Shown: positions 1 to 9,634 of the stretch, piece after piece
Numbering within the stretch: the stretch's first letter is position 1
Layout: the number at the start of each line of letters is the position of its first letter
Origin: Photorhabdus caribbeanensis
Lineage (GTDB): Bacteria > Pseudomonadota > Gammaproteobacteria > Enterobacterales > Enterobacteriaceae
DNA length: 64,000 nt
Direction of reading: 5' to 3'
NCBI RefSeq assembly: GCF_018448885.1
Contig: NZ_RCWB01000016.1
Location: 42,258 to 106,257, forward strand
The notes under the pieces: generated by a model
Database searches by the model: none
What the model was told of the DNA's origin: nothing
Seen by the model: only the letters and a program-made list of their open reading frames with translations
Position numbers and translations under genes: made by a program

Positions 1-648
1 CGCTCGTACCGTATAGGTATGACGGCTCAAGGCACGAATATCGACATCTTCTTCTTCATCGTATTCGTCTTCAATTTCACCGACGATCAGCTCAAGAATA
101 TCTTCGATAGTGACCAGACCCGATACGCCGCCAAACTCATCAATGACGATTGCCATATGATAACGTTGAGAACGGAACTCTTTCAGCATGCGGTCAACCC
201 GTTTACTTTCAGGTACAACGACAGCCTGACGCAGAACCTTATCTATGCTGAATGGTGGGGCATCGGTGCGCATAAATGGCAATAGGTCTTTTGCCATTAA
301 AATCCCTTCAATATGATCTTTATCTTCACTGATCACAGGGAAACGAGAGTGAGCCGAATCGATAATTACGTCCAGACATTCGTCCAGGGTTTGATTACGT
401 TTTAAGGTAACGATTTGAGAACGGGGGATCATGATATCCCGGACACGCTGATCGGAAATATCCATTACCCCTTCGAGCATATCGCGGGTATCAGGATCAA
501 TCAGATCGTTTTGTTCAGAGTCACGGATCAGTTCCACCAGTTCATCACGGCTTTTTGGCTCACCGTGAAAAAGCTGGTTAAGAAGAAGAGTGAAAAACCC
601 TTTCTTAGGGCCAGGGTTATCGTTACTTGAAGGATGGTCGTCGCTCAT
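1..648 (-). CDS. corC: CorC/YbeX, CBS-domain ion-efflux accessory protein (C-terminus outside window)
   Basis: Reading leftward from an ATG at 648 the frame stays open to the window edge (216 codons), so only the 3' end is missing. The protein begins [19 protein letters not shown] and continues through the segment typical of CorC/YbeX: an acidic linker ([20 protein letters not shown]), an IMIPRSQI motif and the paired CBS domains that bind adenine nucleotides (around residues 65-190), ending in a very acidic stretch ([11 protein letters not shown]). CorC proteins are linked to magnesium and cobalt efflux. The C-terminal CorC_HlyC domain lies beyond the window. It is the last of the miaB-ybeZ-ybeY-corC run, 72 bases after ybeY, the same order as in E. 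coli (ybeX). Identification is by sequence recognition and synteny. Confidence 0.93.
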   Translation of the reverse strand, partial: MSDDHPSSNDNPGPKKGFFTLLLNQLFHGEPKSRDELVELIRDSEQNDLIDPDTRDMLEGVMDISDQRVRDIMIPRSQIVTLKRNQTLDECLDVIIDSAHSRFPVISEDKDHIEGILMAKDLLPFMRTDAPPFSIDKVLRQAVVVPESKRVDRMLKEFRSQRYHMAIVIDEFGGVSGLVTIEDILELIVGEIEDEYDEEEDVDIRALSRHTYTVRA

Positions 649-720
649 GGCGTTTTAATGAAAATTTCCCATTAAATAAGTTATTGTTGGTATTTTTTAG
701 CATAAAAATGGTACGAATGG

Positions 721-1188
721 TTACTTTTTTTCTGCAAGGTAGGGGTCAGCATAACCTAACGCTTGCATAATTTCTGTTTCCAAAGATTCCATTTCTTCTG
801 CTTCATCATCTTCGATATGGTCATAACCCAGCAAATGTAGGCAGCCGTGCACAACCATATGCGCCCAATGTTCTTCTACTGTTTTTTGTTGTTCCTCCGC
901 TTCTTTTTCAACAACCTGACGACAGATAATGAGATCGCCAAGCAGGGGTAAATCAACCTCTGGTGGGGCTTCAAATGGGAAAGATAACACATTTGTTGGC
1001 TTATCTTTACCACGGTAGGTCAGATTTAAATCGTGGCTTTCTGCCTCATCAACAATACGGATAGTGACTTCACTTTCTGGTTGAAATTGAGGCAAAACCC
1101 CATCCAGCCAGCGCTGGAACAGGGTTTCTTCAGGAAGACCTTGTGAATGTTCACAAGCAATTTGTAAATCAAGTATGACTGAACTCAT
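721..1188 (-). CDS. ybeY: YbeY, endoribonuclease for rRNA maturation and ribosome quality control
   Basis: This 155-residue protein has the usual length of the UPF0054/YbeY family. The zinc-binding H-box is visible near residue 115 as [15 protein letters not shown], which supplies the three metal-ligand histidines, and the NVLSFPFE segment upstream is also typical. Members are metal-dependent single-strand RNases that act in 16S rRNA 3'-end processing and late 70S ribosome quality control. The start codon overlaps the end of ybeZ by four bases (ATGA-type overlap), so the two are translationally coupled, as in other enterobacteria. Nothing is unusual. Confidence 0.97.
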   Translation of the reverse strand: MSSVILDLQIACEHSQGLPEETLFQRWLDGVLPQFQPESEVTIRIVDEAESHDLNLTYRGKDKPTNVLSFPFEAPPEVDLPLLGDLIICRQVVEKEAEEQQKTVEEHWAHMVVHGCLHLLGYDHIEDDEAEEMESLETEIMQALGYADPYLAEKK

Positions 1189-2234
1189 TGTGCTTCCTGC
1201 TTGCGTTGCTCATTAAGTGCCTGTTTGCGTTTTTGCTCGGTTGCTTCCCACTCTTCATAGGCAATGACAACTTTGGCAACCACCGGATGGCGGACAACAT
1301 CATCACTGTGGAAAAAGTTGAAACTCAGCTCGCCGACGCCTGATAGAACTTCAATGGCGTGGCGTAGGCCGGATTTCTGCCCACGAGGCAGGTCGATCTG
1401 CGTAACGTCGCCGGTAACAACCGCTTTGGAGTTGAAGCCGATACGGGTCAGGAACATTTTCATCTGTTCGATGGTTGTGTTCTGGCTCTCATCCAGAATA
1501 ATAAAAGCGTCGTTTAAGGTTCGTCCACGCATATAAGCTAACGGAGCAACTTCAATAACGTTACGCTCGATCAGCTTTTCAACTTTTTCAAAACCTAGCA
1601 TTTCAAATAGAGCATCGTAGAGTGGACGCAGGTACGGATCAACTTTTTGGCTCAGGTCGCCAGGTAGAAAACCCAACTTTTCGCCCGCTTCTACTGCCGG
1701 TCGGGTTAGCAGGATACGGCGGATTTCCTGCCGTTCCAGAGCATCAACCGCAGCAGCGACGGCCAGGTAAGTTTTTCCCGTACCGGCAGGGCCAATCCCA
1801 AACGTAATATCATGGCTAAGAATATTGGCAATATACTGCGCCTGATTGGGCGTACGTGGTTTTACCATGCCGCGTTTGGTGCGAATGTTAACGGCTTTAC
1901 CGTATTCGGGTATGCTCTCGGCGGTTTGCTCCAGAACCCGGCTCTCGGTGATTGCCAGATGGATCTGTTCTGGTTTGATATCAGAGATCACCCCACGGAT
2001 AGGGGAAGTTTCCGCATATAAATGACGTAGGATATTAGTGGCTGCGCTAACGCACAGCGGTTTACCCATCAGCTTAAAACGGTTATCACGACGGCTGATT
2101 TCAATACCTAACCGGCGTTCAAGCTGCTTTAAATTGTCGTCAAACGGCCCACACAGGCTCATTAGGCGCTGATTATCGGCTGGTTCAAGGAAAATTTCCT
2201 GAGTTGCTATTTGTGAATGAATTTGTTGAATCAC
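1185..2234 (-). CDS. ybeZ: YbeZ, PhoH-like P-loop ATPase
   Basis: The protein has 349 residues. It carries a PhoH-family ATPase core with a Walker A motif GPAGTGKT (about residue 147), a Walker B-like segment [11 protein letters not shown] and a conserved GDVTQIDLP motif. The N-terminal part resembles the KH-like region of PhoH proteins and the C-terminus is charged and Q/K-rich. YbeZ is a predicted RNA-associated ATPase working with YbeY. The gene lies 15 bases after miaB and overlaps ybeY, so the three are probably one transcript. Confidence 0.96.
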   Translation of the reverse strand: MIQQIHSQIATQEIFLEPADNQRLMSLCGPFDDNLKQLERRLGIEISRRDNRFKLMGKPLCVSAATNILRHLYAETSPIRGVISDIKPEQIHLAITESRVLEQTAESIPEYGKAVNIRTKRGMVKPRTPNQAQYIANILSHDITFGIGPAGTGKTYLAVAAAVDALERQEIRRILLTRPAVEAGEKLGFLPGDLSQKVDPYLRPLYDALFEMLGFEKVEKLIERNVIEVAPLAYMRGRTLNDAFIILDESQNTTIEQMKMFLTRIGFNSKAVVTGDVTQIDLPRGQKSGLRHAIEVLSGVGELSFNFFHSDDVVRHPVVAKVVIAYEEWEATEQKRKQALNEQRKQEAQ

Positions 2235-2249
2235 TGATTATCTCTATAT

Positions 2250-3680
2250 TTAGGGCTGATAGGTGCCGACCCCGATTTCATCTTCTTTACGGGTACGGGC
2301 TATAACGGACTCAGGTGATTCGTGTATACGAAGATCCATTTGATCTTCGGTACGGATAACTTTACCGCGTAGTGAGTTGGCGTAGACATCAACAATTTCA
2401 ACATCAACGAATTTGCCAATCATATCAGGCTGGCCTTCAAAGTTGACAACCCGATTGTTTTCAGTACGGCCAGAAAGTTCCATCACATTCTTACGGGAAG
2501 TTCCTTCAACCAGAATACGTTGTACACTGCCCAACATAGCACGGCTGTAGCTCATTGCTTGTTGGTTGATACGTTGTTGTAACAGGTAAAGACGCTGTTT
2601 CTTCTCTTCTTCGCTGACGTCATCAGGCAGATCGGCTGCCGGCGTTCCCGGACGAGCAGAATAGATGAAGCTGTAGCTCATATCGAAATTGACATCAGCG
2701 ATCAGTTTCATGGTTCTCTCGAAATCATCTTGGGTTTCACCTGGGAATCCGACAATGAAGTCAGAGCTTATTAAGATATCAGGACGTGCTTTGCGCAGTT
2801 TGCGGATAATGCTTTTATACTCAAGGGCTGTGTGGGCGCGTTTCATCAACGTTAGAATACGGTCCGAGCCACTTTGCACCGGTAGATGCAGGAAGCTAAC
2901 CAATTCCGGCGTATCTTCGTAAACAGCGATAATATCGTCTGTAAACTCAATGGGGTGGCTAGTCGTAAAGCGAATACGGTCAATACCATCTATAGCTGCG
3001 ACTAAACGAATTAACTCAGCGAAAGAGCAGATATCACCATCATAAGTGGCGCCACGATAAGCGTTCACGTTCTGACCGAGAAGGTTGACTTCACGTACGC
3101 CTTGCGCGGCAAGTTGCGCGATTTCAAACAGAACATCATCACATGGGCGGCTAACTTCTTCCCCGCGGGTATAAGGTACGACACAGAAAGTACAGTATTT
3201 GTTGCAGCCTTCCATAATAGAAACGAAAGCAGACGGGCCTTCAGCGCGTGGTTCAGGAAGGCGGTCAAATTTCTCGATTTCTGGGAAGCTGATATCAACA
3301 ACCGGGCTGCGGGTACCTTTCACCTGGTTGATCATCTCAGGTAAACGGTGCAATGTTTGCGGCCCGAAAATAATATCTACACACTGAGCGCGTTGGCGGA
3401 TGAAATCCCCTTCCTGAGAGGCTACACAGCCACCGACTCCAATGATGATATCTGGATTAGTATCTTTTAGGTTTTTCCAGCGGCCTAATTGATGGAAAAC
3501 CTTTTCCTGTGCTTTTTCGCGGATTGAACAGGTATTTAATAGCAAAATGTCTGCTTCTTCGGCGACATCGGTTAACTGATAACCGTGAGTACTTTCCAGT
3601 AGGTCGGCCATTTTAGATGAATCATATTCATTCATCTGACAGCCCCAAGTTTTAATATACAGTTTTTTTATCGTCGACAT
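2250..3680 (-). CDS. miaB: MiaB, tRNA-2-methylthio-N6-dimethylallyladenosine synthase
   Basis: This 476-residue radical-SAM methylthiotransferase converts i6A37 to ms2i6A37 in tRNAs that read UNN codons. The N-terminal UPF0004 domain carries three cysteines for the auxiliary cluster ([29 protein letters not shown]). The radical-SAM CxxxCxxC motif appears as CNKYCTFC near residue 160, and a C-terminal TRAM domain covers roughly residues 375-440. Length and motif order match the family. It heads the leftward miaB-ybeZ-ybeY-corC operon and is divergent from ubiF. Confidence 0.98.
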   Translation of the reverse strand: MSTIKKLYIKTWGCQMNEYDSSKMADLLESTHGYQLTDVAEEADILLLNTCSIREKAQEKVFHQLGRWKNLKDTNPDIIIGVGGCVASQEGDFIRQRAQCVDIIFGPQTLHRLPEMINQVKGTRSPVVDISFPEIEKFDRLPEPRAEGPSAFVSIMEGCNKYCTFCVVPYTRGEEVSRPCDDVLFEIAQLAAQGVREVNLLGQNVNAYRGATYDGDICSFAELIRLVAAIDGIDRIRFTTSHPIEFTDDIIAVYEDTPELVSFLHLPVQSGSDRILTLMKRAHTALEYKSIIRKLRKARPDILISSDFIVGFPGETQDDFERTMKLIADVNFDMSYSFIYSARPGTPAADLPDDVSEEEKKQRLYLLQQRINQQAMSYSRAMLGSVQRILVEGTSRKNVMELSGRTENNRVVNFEGQPDMIGKFVDVEIVDVYANSLRGKVIRTEDQMDLRIHESPESVIARTRKEDEIGVGTYQP

Positions 3681-3869
3681 TTTCTTGTGTATCCAAGCTT
3701 TCTACCGCGCCGAAAAGTGTTATTACACGGCAAAAGCAATTGTGTATTAGGCATAAAGTTGTCGGATATTGTAGTCATTTGCAGGAGCAGTGACCAGACT
3801 GTTAAACAGGATATTCTCTACCAGAGAATTAAAAATTCGGTACACTGTACTAATCAATGGGTTAATAGC

Positions 3870-5060
3870 ATGACTGAGATGAATAATTCACAACAGATTT
3901 TTGATGTAGTGGTGGTTGGTGCTGGCATGATCGGCGCTGCGACAGCATTGGGGCTGGCACAGGAAGGTTGGACAGTTGCTTTATTGGATCATCAACCGCC
4001 GCAATCTTATGATGCACAGAGTCAGCCTGATGTACGTGTGTCAGCGATCAGTTGTGCTTCGGTAGATTTGCTCAAACAACTTGGCGCATGGGATGCGGTA
4101 TTACAGATGCGCAGCGCGCCGTATCGTACATTAGAGACTTGGGAACAGAATGATTCTAATTTGGTGTTTGATGCACAAAGTCTAGGGTTGCCTGAGTTGG
4201 GCTATATGGTTGAAAACCGTATCTTGCAACTGGCTCTGTGGCAGCAGTTTGAAAAATATCCCAATTTGACTTTGCTATGCCCGGCAGTATTGCAATCAAT
4301 GCAGTGGCAGAAAGTGGGTTGGTTAGTGACTCTGGCTGATGGAACGGAAATGACTGCTCGCTTGATTGTCGGGGCGGATGGCGCTCGTTCTCAGGTTCGG
4401 CAAATGGCGGGAATTGGCAGCCGTGGCTGGCAATACAGACAGTCTTGTATGTTGATCACGGTAAAAACAGAACAGCCACAGCAGGATATTACCTGGCAGC
4501 AGTTTTTTCCTTCTGGCCCAAGAGCGTTTCTTCCACTGTTTGATCAATGGGCTTCGCTGGTGTGGTACGACGAACCGGCACGCATACGACAATTACAGGC
4601 AATGTCAATGACTCAACTTGAGCAGGAGATTTTCCAGGCATTTCCTGTACGGTTAGGTAAAGTGACTCCCGTTGCCGCCGGTTCATTTCCTTTGACTCGT
4701 CACCATGCTAACAGTTATGTGCGTGAAGGATTAGTATTGTTGGGTGATGCGGCTCATACTATTAATCCGCTGGCCGGGCAGGGAGTAAATCTTGGTTATC
4801 GGGATGTGAATACGCTGCTTGATGTTTTGGTAAAGGCGAGAGAATTAACAGAGCAGTGGGATTCATTGGAAGTATTGATGCGTTATCAGCGCCGCAGAAT
4901 GCCGGATAACCTGATGATGCAAGCTGGAATGGATCTATTTTACACGGTGTTTAGTAATGAATTGCCGGGGCTGAAAGTTGTTCGTAATTTGGCGCTGATG
5001 GCAGCTCAACGGGCTGGCGTAATGAAAAAAGTGGTGCTCAAGTATGCGTTGGGATTGTAA
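3870..5060 (+). CDS. ubiF: UbiF, FAD-dependent ubiquinone-biosynthesis hydroxylase
   Basis: The open frame begins further upstream (3687), but the first 61 codons run through the miaB/ubiF promoter region and do not look like protein. I place the start at the ATG at 3870, giving 396 residues, close to E. coli UbiF; the ATG at 3879 is an alternative. The Rossmann GxGxxG (VVGAGMIGAATALG), the central GADGARS motif and the GDAAHTINPLAGQG motif identify a UbiH/UbiF/UbiI-type flavin monooxygenase. UbiF hydroxylates the ring at C6 late in ubiquinone synthesis. Its position between miaB and a Gln/Met/Leu tRNA cluster is as in E. coli, which favours UbiF over UbiH. Confidence 0.94.
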   Translation: MTEMNNSQQIFDVVVVGAGMIGAATALGLAQEGWTVALLDHQPPQSYDAQSQPDVRVSAISCASVDLLKQLGAWDAVLQMRSAPYRTLETWEQNDSNLVFDAQSLGLPELGYMVENRILQLALWQQFEKYPNLTLLCPAVLQSMQWQKVGWLVTLADGTEMTARLIVGADGARSQVRQMAGIGSRGWQYRQSCMLITVKTEQPQQDITWQQFFPSGPRAFLPLFDQWASLVWYDEPARIRQLQAMSMTQLEQEIFQAFPVRLGKVTPVAAGSFPLTRHHANSYVREGLVLLGDAAHTINPLAGQGVNLGYRDVNTLLDVLVKARELTEQWDSLEVLMRYQRRRMPDNLMMQAGMDLFYTVFSNELPGLKVVRNLALMAAQRAGVMKKVVLKYALGL

Positions 5061-5179
5061 CGTATAGAATAGTAGTGAAGATCATAAGCACGTCGTAACT
5101 CTATATTATGGCGTGAATAATTAGCTTTTCTTTGATATGCAGCTATTGATAAGCAAGAAAAGATAGGGGGCTGGAAAGC

Positions 5180-5202
5180 AAAAAACCACCTTTCGGCGGC
5201 CC
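5180..5202 (-). terminator. Rho-independent terminator of the tRNA operon
   Basis: Read leftward, CCGCC-GAAA-GGTGG forms a stem with a GAAA tetraloop followed by six T residues. It lies about 95 bases beyond the last tRNA and is oriented to end the tRNA operon. Confidence 0.85.
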
Positions 5203-5295
5203 GCTACACTAAAGAATATTCTTACTGTATATTCTTTTTCTATTCTTTCTGTATGCTTTTTCAACACATCACTTCACGTAACACATTGATAAATA

Positions 5296-5370
5296 TGGCT
5301 GGGGTACCAGGATTCGAACCTGGGAATGCCGGAATCAGAATCCGGTGCCTTACCGCTTGGCGATACCCCA
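5296..5370 (-). tRNA. glnV: tRNA-Gln (anticodon CUG)
   Basis: A 75-base tRNA with genome-encoded CCA. The acceptor arm TGGGGTA pairs with TACCCCA, and the T arm contains GGTTCGAATCC. The anticodon CTG is complementary to 5336-5338. It is the last tRNA of the cluster. The symbol follows the E. coli cluster order. Confidence 0.97.
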
Positions 5371-5376
5371 ATGAAG

Positions 5377-5453
5377 TGGTGGCTACGACGGGAATCGAAC
5401 CTGTGACCCCAGCATTATGAGTGCTGTGCTCTAACCAGCTGAGCTACGTAGCC
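5377..5453 (-). tRNA. metU: tRNA-Met (elongator, anticodon CAU)
   Basis: A 77-base tRNA with encoded CCA and acceptor GGCTACG/CGTAGCC. The anticodon CAT is complementary to 5417-5419. The A-U rich stem and G1-C72 pair mark it as elongator rather than initiator. Its sequence appears identical to the Met tRNA at 5831-5907. Confidence 0.96.
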
Positions 5454-5510
5454 TTTTTTTGAAGCGAGAAAATTTTACTGCAATATAACTAGTGGGCGAC
5501 ATTCAGTTAA

Positions 5511-5585
5511 TGGCTGGGGTACCAGGATTCGAACCTGGGGATGCCAGGATCAAAACCTGGTGCCTTACCGCTTGGCGATACCCCA
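5511..5585 (-). tRNA. glnW: tRNA-Gln (anticodon UUG)
   Basis: A 75-base tRNA with the same acceptor and D arm as the other Gln tRNAs. The anticodon TTG is complementary to 5551-5553, and CCA is encoded. Confidence 0.96.
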
Positions 5586-5637
5586 ACTGAAAGTAGTCAC
5601 TGTACAACATGTTGTCAGAATTGTGTTATCAAGATTA

Positions 5638-5712
5638 TGGCTGGGGTACCAGGATTCGAACCTGGGAATGCCAGGATCAAAACCTGGTGCCTTACCGCTT
5701 GGCGATACCCCA
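5638..5712 (-). tRNA. glnU: tRNA-Gln (anticodon UUG)
   Basis: A second UUG glutamine tRNA of 75 bases, with the anticodon complementary to 5678-5680. It differs from the copy at 5511-5585 by one base in the variable/T-arm region (GGGAATGCC versus GGGGATGCC on the plus strand). Confidence 0.96.
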
Positions 5713-5740
5713 TCTGAATAACGACAACTCGATGAATAAA

Positions 5741-5825
5741 TGGTGCGGGAGGCGAGACTTGAACTCGCACACCTTGCGGCGCCAGAACCTAAATCTGGTG
5801 CGTCTACCAATTTCGCCACTCCCGC
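5741..5825 (-). tRNA. leuW: tRNA-Leu (anticodon UAG)
   Basis: A class II tRNA of 85 bases with acceptor GCGGGAG, a long variable arm and encoded CCA. The anticodon TAG is complementary to 5789-5791. Same position as E. coli leuW, second in the operon. Confidence 0.96.
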
Positions 5826-5830
5826 AAAGA

Positions 5831-5907
5831 TGGTGGCTACGACGGGAATCGAACCTGTGACCCCAGCATTATGAGTGCTGTGCTCTAACCAGCTGAGCTA
5901 CGTAGCC
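5831..5907 (-). tRNA. metT: tRNA-Met (elongator, anticodon CAU), first gene of the cluster
   Basis: A 77-base tRNA matching the Met tRNA at 5377-5453. The anticodon is complementary to 5871-5873. It is the promoter-proximal gene of the six-tRNA operon. Confidence 0.96.
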
Positions 5908-5945
5908 ATCTTTTTTGCATTACCTTCATCGGCGTTGCGGGGCGC

Positions 5946-5974
5946 ATTATGCGTATATCAGCTAAATGCGTCAA
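5946..5974 (-). promoter_or_regulatory. Sigma-70 promoter of the tRNA operon
   Basis: Read leftward, a -35 box TTGACG (complement of 5969-5974) and a -10 box CATAAT (complement of 5946-5951) are separated by exactly 17 bases. A GC-rich discriminator (GCGCCCCGC) follows, typical of stringently controlled stable-RNA promoters. The start would lie about 30 bases before metT. Confidence 0.8.
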
Positions 5975-6058
5975 CTGCTTTTTTCTCGAAATCTGCTTAA
6001 AGTCGCTTGTTTGATTGGCATGTAAGCATTTTGCTGTCAAAATCAACAAAAAATAACA

Positions 6059-7282
6059 TTACCCTTCGAGTAAGTGTTGTAACAGGACGCCATTAAGCAT
6101 AGCACGTTTAGTCAGAGCGAAGGCGCCAATAGCAGAACAGTGGACTAATTCAGAGACAACGATTGGCAGATCTTGACGAAATTCTTTCAAAACCTGAGAG
6201 TTGATACAACTTTGAATAGCGGGTAAGAGCACTTTCTGAGCTTCAGTAATTTCTCCCGCCAGAACAACCTTCTGTGGGTTGAATAAATTAATCGCGATAG
6301 AGATGGCTTTGCCGAGGTAATGGCCAACGCTTTTTATCACTTCAGAGGCGAGTGGATCATTTTGGTTAGCGGCTTGGCAGATAGCTCTGATATTGCAATT
6401 ATTCAATGTTAGCTGGCTTGGAAAACCTTGCTTTAATTGATGCTGAACTCGCGCTTCTATCGCTGAGTTAGCGGCGATAGTTTCCAGGCAGCCAAAATTG
6501 CCGCAGTGACAACGTTCACCGAGTGGTTCAATTTGAATATGACCAATTTCACCTAAGTTTCCTCTATTATTGAGAAGTATCTGGTTATTGATAATCACCC
6601 CGGCACCGGTACCCCGATGGATACGTACCAATATTGAGTCTTCACAATCACGGGTGGCGCCGAAATAGTGTTCAGCTAATGCTAAACTGCGAATATCATG
6701 ACCAACAAAACAGGTAATGTTGAAATGCTTTTTCAAATTATCGACCAGAGTCCAGTGAGTCACTTTAATATGAGGCATATATCGGACAATGCCGGTATCT
6801 GGGTCAACTAATCCGGGCAGGATAACTGAAATAGCGATGAGTTCGCGTATTCTGCGTTGATTTTGTTGAATAAAGTTTTCTATTGCGTTGATGAGCCGGT
6901 CTTCAACTTTTTGCTGAGTCGCTTCCGGTAGTGGATAATGTTCTTCAACCAAGGCCCTGCCGCTCATATCATAAAGAGCGAGAGTAGCATCATGGCGGCC
7001 AAGGCGGACACCGATAGTGTGGAAGTGACGATTTTCTGTAACGATGGAAATAGCGCGGCGGCCTCCGGTGGAGGCTTGTTGATCGACTTCTTTAATCAAA
7101 CCCCGTTCAAGTAACTGACGAGTAATTTTAGTCACACTGGCTGGCGCAAGTTGACTTTGTTCAGCAATTTGAATGCGAGAAATTGGCCCTTGTTGATCAA
7201 TCAGCCGATATACCACGGCTCCATTAAGTTGCTTTACAAGGTCAATATTACCAATTTGTTTTTGTGTGTTGTTATAACTCAT
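6059..7282 (-). CDS. nagC: NagC, ROK-family repressor of the N-acetylglucosamine regulon
   Basis: The protein has 407 residues, as in E. coli NagC. An N-terminal winged helix-turn-helix (about residues 15-70, with ISRIQIAEQSQLAPASVTKI) is followed by a ROK sugar-kinase-like domain. The ROK zinc motif is present as CHCGNFGCLE near residue 258, with the upstream histidine in GEIGHIQIEP. NagC binds GlcNAc-6-phosphate and then releases operators at nag and chitin-utilisation genes. The gene starts 15 bases after nagA stops and is last in the cluster. The E. coli gene that follows, nagD, is missing; the tRNA promoter comes directly after. Confidence 0.96.
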   Translation of the reverse strand: MSYNNTQKQIGNIDLVKQLNGAVVYRLIDQQGPISRIQIAEQSQLAPASVTKITRQLLERGLIKEVDQQASTGGRRAISIVTENRHFHTIGVRLGRHDATLALYDMSGRALVEEHYPLPEATQQKVEDRLINAIENFIQQNQRRIRELIAISVILPGLVDPDTGIVRYMPHIKVTHWTLVDNLKKHFNITCFVGHDIRSLALAEHYFGATRDCEDSILVRIHRGTGAGVIINNQILLNNRGNLGEIGHIQIEPLGERCHCGNFGCLETIAANSAIEARVQHQLKQGFPSQLTLNNCNIRAICQAANQNDPLASEVIKSVGHYLGKAISIAINLFNPQKVVLAGEITEAQKVLLPAIQSCINSQVLKEFRQDLPIVVSELVHCSAIGAFALTKRAMLNGVLLQHLLEG

Positions 7283-7297
7283 CAGCTATTTAGTCCG

Positions 7298-8458
7298 TCA
7301 AAGTTCAGTTTCTTTTCCGTTAACGATGGTTTTGCGCATTTTAAAGTCGTGACTGAAAACAATGAGGTTAGCGATTTTCCCGGTTTCAACGGCGCCAAGA
7401 TATTTATCAACACCAATTGCGCGAGCAGGGTAGAGAGTTGCCATCCTCAGTGCTTCATCTAGTGCAATACCAACATGTTCAACGCTATTTTTAACGGCAT
7501 CTATCATAGTGAGAGAGGAGCCGCTTAGAACGCCGTTTTGATCAACACATAATCCGTTGCGATAGTATATGGTCTTACCTGCGAAGGTGAAATGCTCCAT
7601 TTTACAGGAGGCAGGATTGAGCCCGGCAGGGGCCGTCGCATCCGTTACTAAAATTAATTTATCATTTTTCAAACGCTTAGTATTACGAATATTTGGCCAT
7701 GAAACGTGCAAACCATCAGCGATGATTCCGGCATAGATTTCAGGTGTATCAAAGATAGCGCCAATCAAGCCGGGTTGGCGGCCTGAAATAGCGGGCATGG
7801 CATTATAAATATGGGTTGAGATAGTAATTCCGTTTTCGAATCCCTGTCGGGCTTCTTCATAACTGGCATTTGAATGACCGGCGGAAACAACAATACCGGC
7901 TTCTACCAACTGCTGAATATATTTTTGTTCAACCATTTCCGGTGCGAGGGTCAACTTAGTGATGACATCAGCGTTATCGCACAGGAAATTTATCATTTCA
8001 GATGTAGGCTTACGGATAAGCTCTGGATTATGAGTGCCTTTCTTTACCGGATTGAGATAAGGCCCTTCCAGATGTAGACCTAAAGCCTGATGCTGATTAT
8101 GTTTAAGATAAGTGCGCATGACTTCAACAGAGGCCATCATCAATTCGTCTGTGCTGGTAATCAGCGTGGGTAAGTAACTGGTACAGCCAGAGCGCTCATT
8201 GGTTCTTTGCATGATATCCAGCGTTTTTTCTGAAATGTTTTCCAACTGATCGTTGAACTGAACACCACCACAGCCATTCACTTGCAGATCAATAAAGCCG
8301 GGGGAAAGAATTGCGCCATTTAGATCACGTTTTTCAATTTGTTCGGGTAACTCTTGTGTTAGGCAAATTCGTTTAATTAAGCCGTCTGCAATGATAACGG
8401 CATGTTCATCGAGTCTGTTGTTACCGGTATATATAATGCAGTTGGTTAAAGCATACAT
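7298..8458 (-). CDS. nagA: NagA, N-acetylglucosamine-6-phosphate deacetylase
   Basis: This 386-residue amidohydrolase-superfamily enzyme hydrolyses GlcNAc-6-P to glucosamine-6-P and acetate. Metal-site motifs are clear: HLEGPYLNP (metal Glu, about residue 130), [16 protein letters not shown] and VTDATAPAG (catalytic Asp, about residue 272). Its product is the substrate of NagB, encoded 86 bases upstream. AGGAGGC at 8461-8466 (complement) provides a good ribosome-binding site for this start. Confidence 0.97.
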   Translation of the reverse strand: MYALTNCIIYTGNNRLDEHAVIIADGLIKRICLTQELPEQIEKRDLNGAILSPGFIDLQVNGCGGVQFNDQLENISEKTLDIMQRTNERSGCTSYLPTLITSTDELMMASVEVMRTYLKHNQHQALGLHLEGPYLNPVKKGTHNPELIRKPTSEMINFLCDNADVITKLTLAPEMVEQKYIQQLVEAGIVVSAGHSNASYEEARQGFENGITISTHIYNAMPAISGRQPGLIGAIFDTPEIYAGIIADGLHVSWPNIRNTKRLKNDKLILVTDATAPAGLNPASCKMEHFTFAGKTIYYRNGLCVDQNGVLSGSSLTMIDAVKNSVEHVGIALDEALRMATLYPARAIGVDKYLGAVETGKIANLIVFSHDFKMRKTIVNGKETEL

Positions 8459-8509
8459 CTTAGCCTCCTATGGGATCGGGAGATGATGATTGAAGATAAT
8501 GACGGTAAT

Positions 8510-8535
8510 CAGCCTGTGAGAGAGGCATCAGGCTG
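8510..8535 (-). other. Stem-loop in the nagB-nagA spacer
   Basis: CAGCCTG at 8510-8516 and CAGGCTG at 8529-8535 form a seven-base-pair hairpin with a 12-base loop between the nagB stop and the nagA start. No T tract follows, so it is more likely an mRNA-stability or processing element than a terminator. Confidence 0.45.
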
Positions 8536-8544
8536 TGTAGATTC

Positions 8545-9357
8545 TTAATTTTTGCTGGCGAATTCGCCGATAATCTCTGCTTCCAGTTGGTGGAAGTATT
8601 TGACTGTTTTTACCTTCAATTCCATTGTTGCCGGTTCGTCACAAACAATGATGGATTTAGGGTGCATTTGCAGACAGCTTATTGTCCACATATGGTTGAC
8701 ATTGCCTTCGATTGCCGCCTGAATGGCTTGAGCCTTATTTAGACCTGTTGCAAGGATCATAATTTCTTCTGCATCCATTAACGTGCCTACACCTACGGTC
8801 AGGGCGTATTTAGGCACCTGATTAATATCATTATCGAAGAAGCGGGAGTTAGCTGTGCGCGTTTCTACGGTCAGTGTTTTAATACGTGTACGGGAAGTCA
8901 AGGATGACGCTGGTTCATTGAAAGCAATATGACCGTCGTTACCGACACCGCCCATAAATAGATGTATTTGGCCGTAAGATTTGATTTTATCTTCATAACG
9001 TTGGCATTCCGCTTCGACATCAGAGGCATTGCCATTGAGCAGGTTGATATTTTCTTTTGGAATATCAGTATGGTCAAAGAAATTTTGATGCATAAACCTA
9101 TGGTAGCTTTGTGGATGATTTTCGGCGATGCCGACATATTCGTCCATATTGAATGTCACGACATATTTAAAACTGACTTTCCCAGCTTTATGCAGAGCAA
9201 TGAGTTCTTTATAAGTTGCCAGTGGTGTACTGCCGGTTGGCAATCCCAAAACAAAAGGGTGCTCGGCGGTGGGGTTAAATGCTTTGATTTTGCTAACGAT
9301 ATAGTGTGCGGACCATTTACCAACGTCACTTGCATTCGTTAGGGGGATCAGCCTCAT
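8545..9357 (-). CDS. nagB: NagB, glucosamine-6-phosphate deaminase
   Basis: The protein has 270 residues, slightly longer than the 266 of E. coli because of a C-terminal tail. It isomerises and deaminates GlcN-6-P to fructose-6-P and ammonia, the entry of amino sugars into glycolysis. Diagnostic segments are [25 protein letters not shown] (catalytic Asp, about residue 72), [16 protein letters not shown] (catalytic His, about residue 143) and SCLQMHPKS. It precedes nagA and follows nagE on the same strand. Confidence 0.97.
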   Translation of the reverse strand: MRLIPLTNASDVGKWSAHYIVSKIKAFNPTAEHPFVLGLPTGSTPLATYKELIALHKAGKVSFKYVVTFNMDEYVGIAENHPQSYHRFMHQNFFDHTDIPKENINLLNGNASDVEAECQRYEDKIKSYGQIHLFMGGVGNDGHIAFNEPASSLTSRTRIKTLTVETRTANSRFFDNDINQVPKYALTVGVGTLMDAEEIMILATGLNKAQAIQAAIEGNVNHMWTISCLQMHPKSIIVCDEPATMELKVKTVKYFHQLEAEIIGEFASKN

Positions 9358-9474
9358 AAGTGCCTCTTAAAACAAGAAATTGTAGCGGTTGGATAAATTA
9401 GCTGATTAACTAATCTTCTTATCGTATGAATACTAAATCATTTGTATGAGCAGAGATATGCTGTACCTCAAAGA

Positions 9475-9507
9475 TATTTTTTATCTTAAAATAAGATGCA
9501 AAAAATA
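9475..9507 (-). promoter_or_regulatory. Candidate NagC operator upstream of nagB
   Basis: A long near-palindrome: ATCTTA-AAA-TAAGAT at the centre (9483-9497) flanked by TATTTTTT on the left and GCAAAAAATA on the right, mirror images apart from a two-base insertion. It lies about 120 bases before nagB. AT-rich palindromes of this size resemble NagC sites, and the nagE side has a matching palindrome (11217-11237). Assignment is inferred from position and symmetry. Confidence 0.45.
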
Positions 9508-9577
9508 GCCAGAAGATTAATGGAAAAAGTGATGAATTTTGCGGTTTTTGTCACTTATTAAGTGGCCTTATTTTTGT

Positions 9578-9615
9578 AAGAAAAATAAAAGGGAACGAGA
9601 GATAAGTTCCCTTTT
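9578..9615 (-). terminator. Rho-independent terminator after nagE
   Basis: AAAAGGGAAC (9587-9596) pairs with GTTCCCTTTT (9606-9615). Read leftward, the stem is followed by ATTTTTCTT. It sits 20 bases beyond the nagE stop, so nagE probably ends here and nagBAC has its own promoter in the remaining spacer. Confidence 0.8.
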
Positions 9616-9634
9616 AAGTTCGAGGTGTTTTTAG

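Noticed and set aside
3687..3869. N-terminal extension of UbiF (61 extra codons)
   Set aside because: The extension covers the divergent promoter region, has no family similarity, and the ATG at 3870 fits UbiF length.
5565..5860. ORFs of 83-84 codons on both strands over the tRNA cluster
   Set aside because: They run through tRNA genes; tRNA-derived peptides such as GYQDSNLGMPG-type sequences are annotation artefacts.
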